Shown here: in pieces, positions 38,527 to 38,759 of the stretch
How positions within the stretch are numbered: the first letter of the stretch is position 1
Layout: each line of letters opens with the position of its first letter
Source of the DNA: Shewanella decolorationis S12
Lineage (GTDB): Bacteria; Pseudomonadota; Gammaproteobacteria; Enterobacterales; Shewanellaceae
DNA: 38,759 nt
Direction: 5' to 3'
Assembly (NCBI RefSeq): GCF_000485795.1
Contig: NZ_AXZL01000002.1
Span: forward strand, 1-38,759
Notes under the pieces: generated by a model
What the model was told of the DNA's origin: nothing
The model's database searches: none
The model's input: only the letters and a program-made list of their open reading frames with translations
Position numbers and translations under genes: made by a program

Positions 38527-38610
38527 TGGTTGCGGGAGCTGGATTTGAACCAACGACCTTCGCCCGTTGTTTATAAGGGGCTGAGCCCGACGGGCGCGCT
38601 GTAGCCACTT
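38527..38610 (-). pseudogene. Decayed tRNA-like copy, proximal
   Basis: On the minus strand the 3' half, GAAGGTCGTTGGTTCAAATC through TCCCGCAACCA, is identical to the initiator tRNA gene beside it, as is CGTCGGGCTCA of the anticodon arm. The 5' acceptor strand (CGCGGGA) and D arm are replaced by unrelated sequence. The bases TAACCC of the anticodon arm are replaced by about 20 nt (GCCCCTTATAAACAACGGGC). The new sequence could pair as CGCCCGT with ACGGGCG, giving a longer hairpin instead of an anticodon arm. The same replacement occurs in the distal copy. Confidence 0.75.
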
Positions 38611-38631
38611 ATTCATGTGAATTTTAGACAT

Positions 38632-38655
38632 AAAAAAACCAGCTTAATGCTGGCC
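38632..38655 (-). terminator. Terminator of the initiator tRNA gene
   Basis: CCAGC-ATTAA-GCTGG followed by TTTTTTT on the minus strand, about 20 nt after the tRNA 3' end. Confidence 0.8.
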
Positions 38656-38676
38656 TAGTGATTGTAAGTCGATAAT

Positions 38677-38753
<77 letters not shown>

Positions 38754-38759
38754 TCCGAT

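Overview
The window looks like a chromosomal segment of a Shewanella species, a marine or aquatic gammaproteobacterium. The evidence is the gene order (dinG and polB divergent, then a porin, TonB-dependent receptors, and a DUF3450-TtpC-ExbB-ExbD-TonB-TPR operon), the extracellular nuclease resembling ExeS of S. oneidensis, and protein sequences of the Shewanella/Vibrio type. No database search was possible, so the genus is inferred from recognised families and remembered gene order.

Left part (1-6223). The left edge cuts an IS4/IS50-group insertion sequence whose outer end lies at 353. The 4.5S (SRP) RNA gene follows. Six leftward genes come next, closely spaced and probably cotranscribed from dinG: dinG, a TSUP permease, priC, a DUF2057 protein, a histone-deacetylase-like hydrolase and a ComFB-like protein. 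A perfect LexA box (6249-6264) lies between dinG and the rightward DNA polymerase II gene, so this is a divergent SOS locus combining helicase, restart protein and polymerase.

Outer-membrane uptake region (9018-23225). It holds a general porin, two closely related TonB-dependent receptors in tandem, a SAM methyltransferase, and a six-gene TonB2-type energy-transduction operon. This operon supplies proton-motive force to receptors such as the two upstream. Its leader has a perfect inverted repeat and a GNRA-loop hairpin.

Middle (23277-31714). A GGDEF-like protein without catalytic residues, a DUF885 lipoprotein peptidase, the parvulin PpiC, a GNAT acetyltransferase, an S4 RNA-binding protein, RraB (RNase E inhibitor), a small membrane protein, a periplasmic solute-binding protein, and a three-gene membrane operon DUF2157-DUF4401-GDYXXLXY.

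Right part (31938-38759). A secreted nuclease with LTD and PKD domains, a DUF6678-like protein, and a leftward cluster of a mini J-domain protein with three unrecognised, partly very acidic proteins. The window ends in an initiator tRNA gene followed by two decayed tRNA-like copies in a 150-bp tandem repeat. Best candidates for undescribed biology are the J-domain/acidic-protein cluster, the structured TonB2 operon leader, the SOS-headed six-gene operon and the decayed tRNA array.
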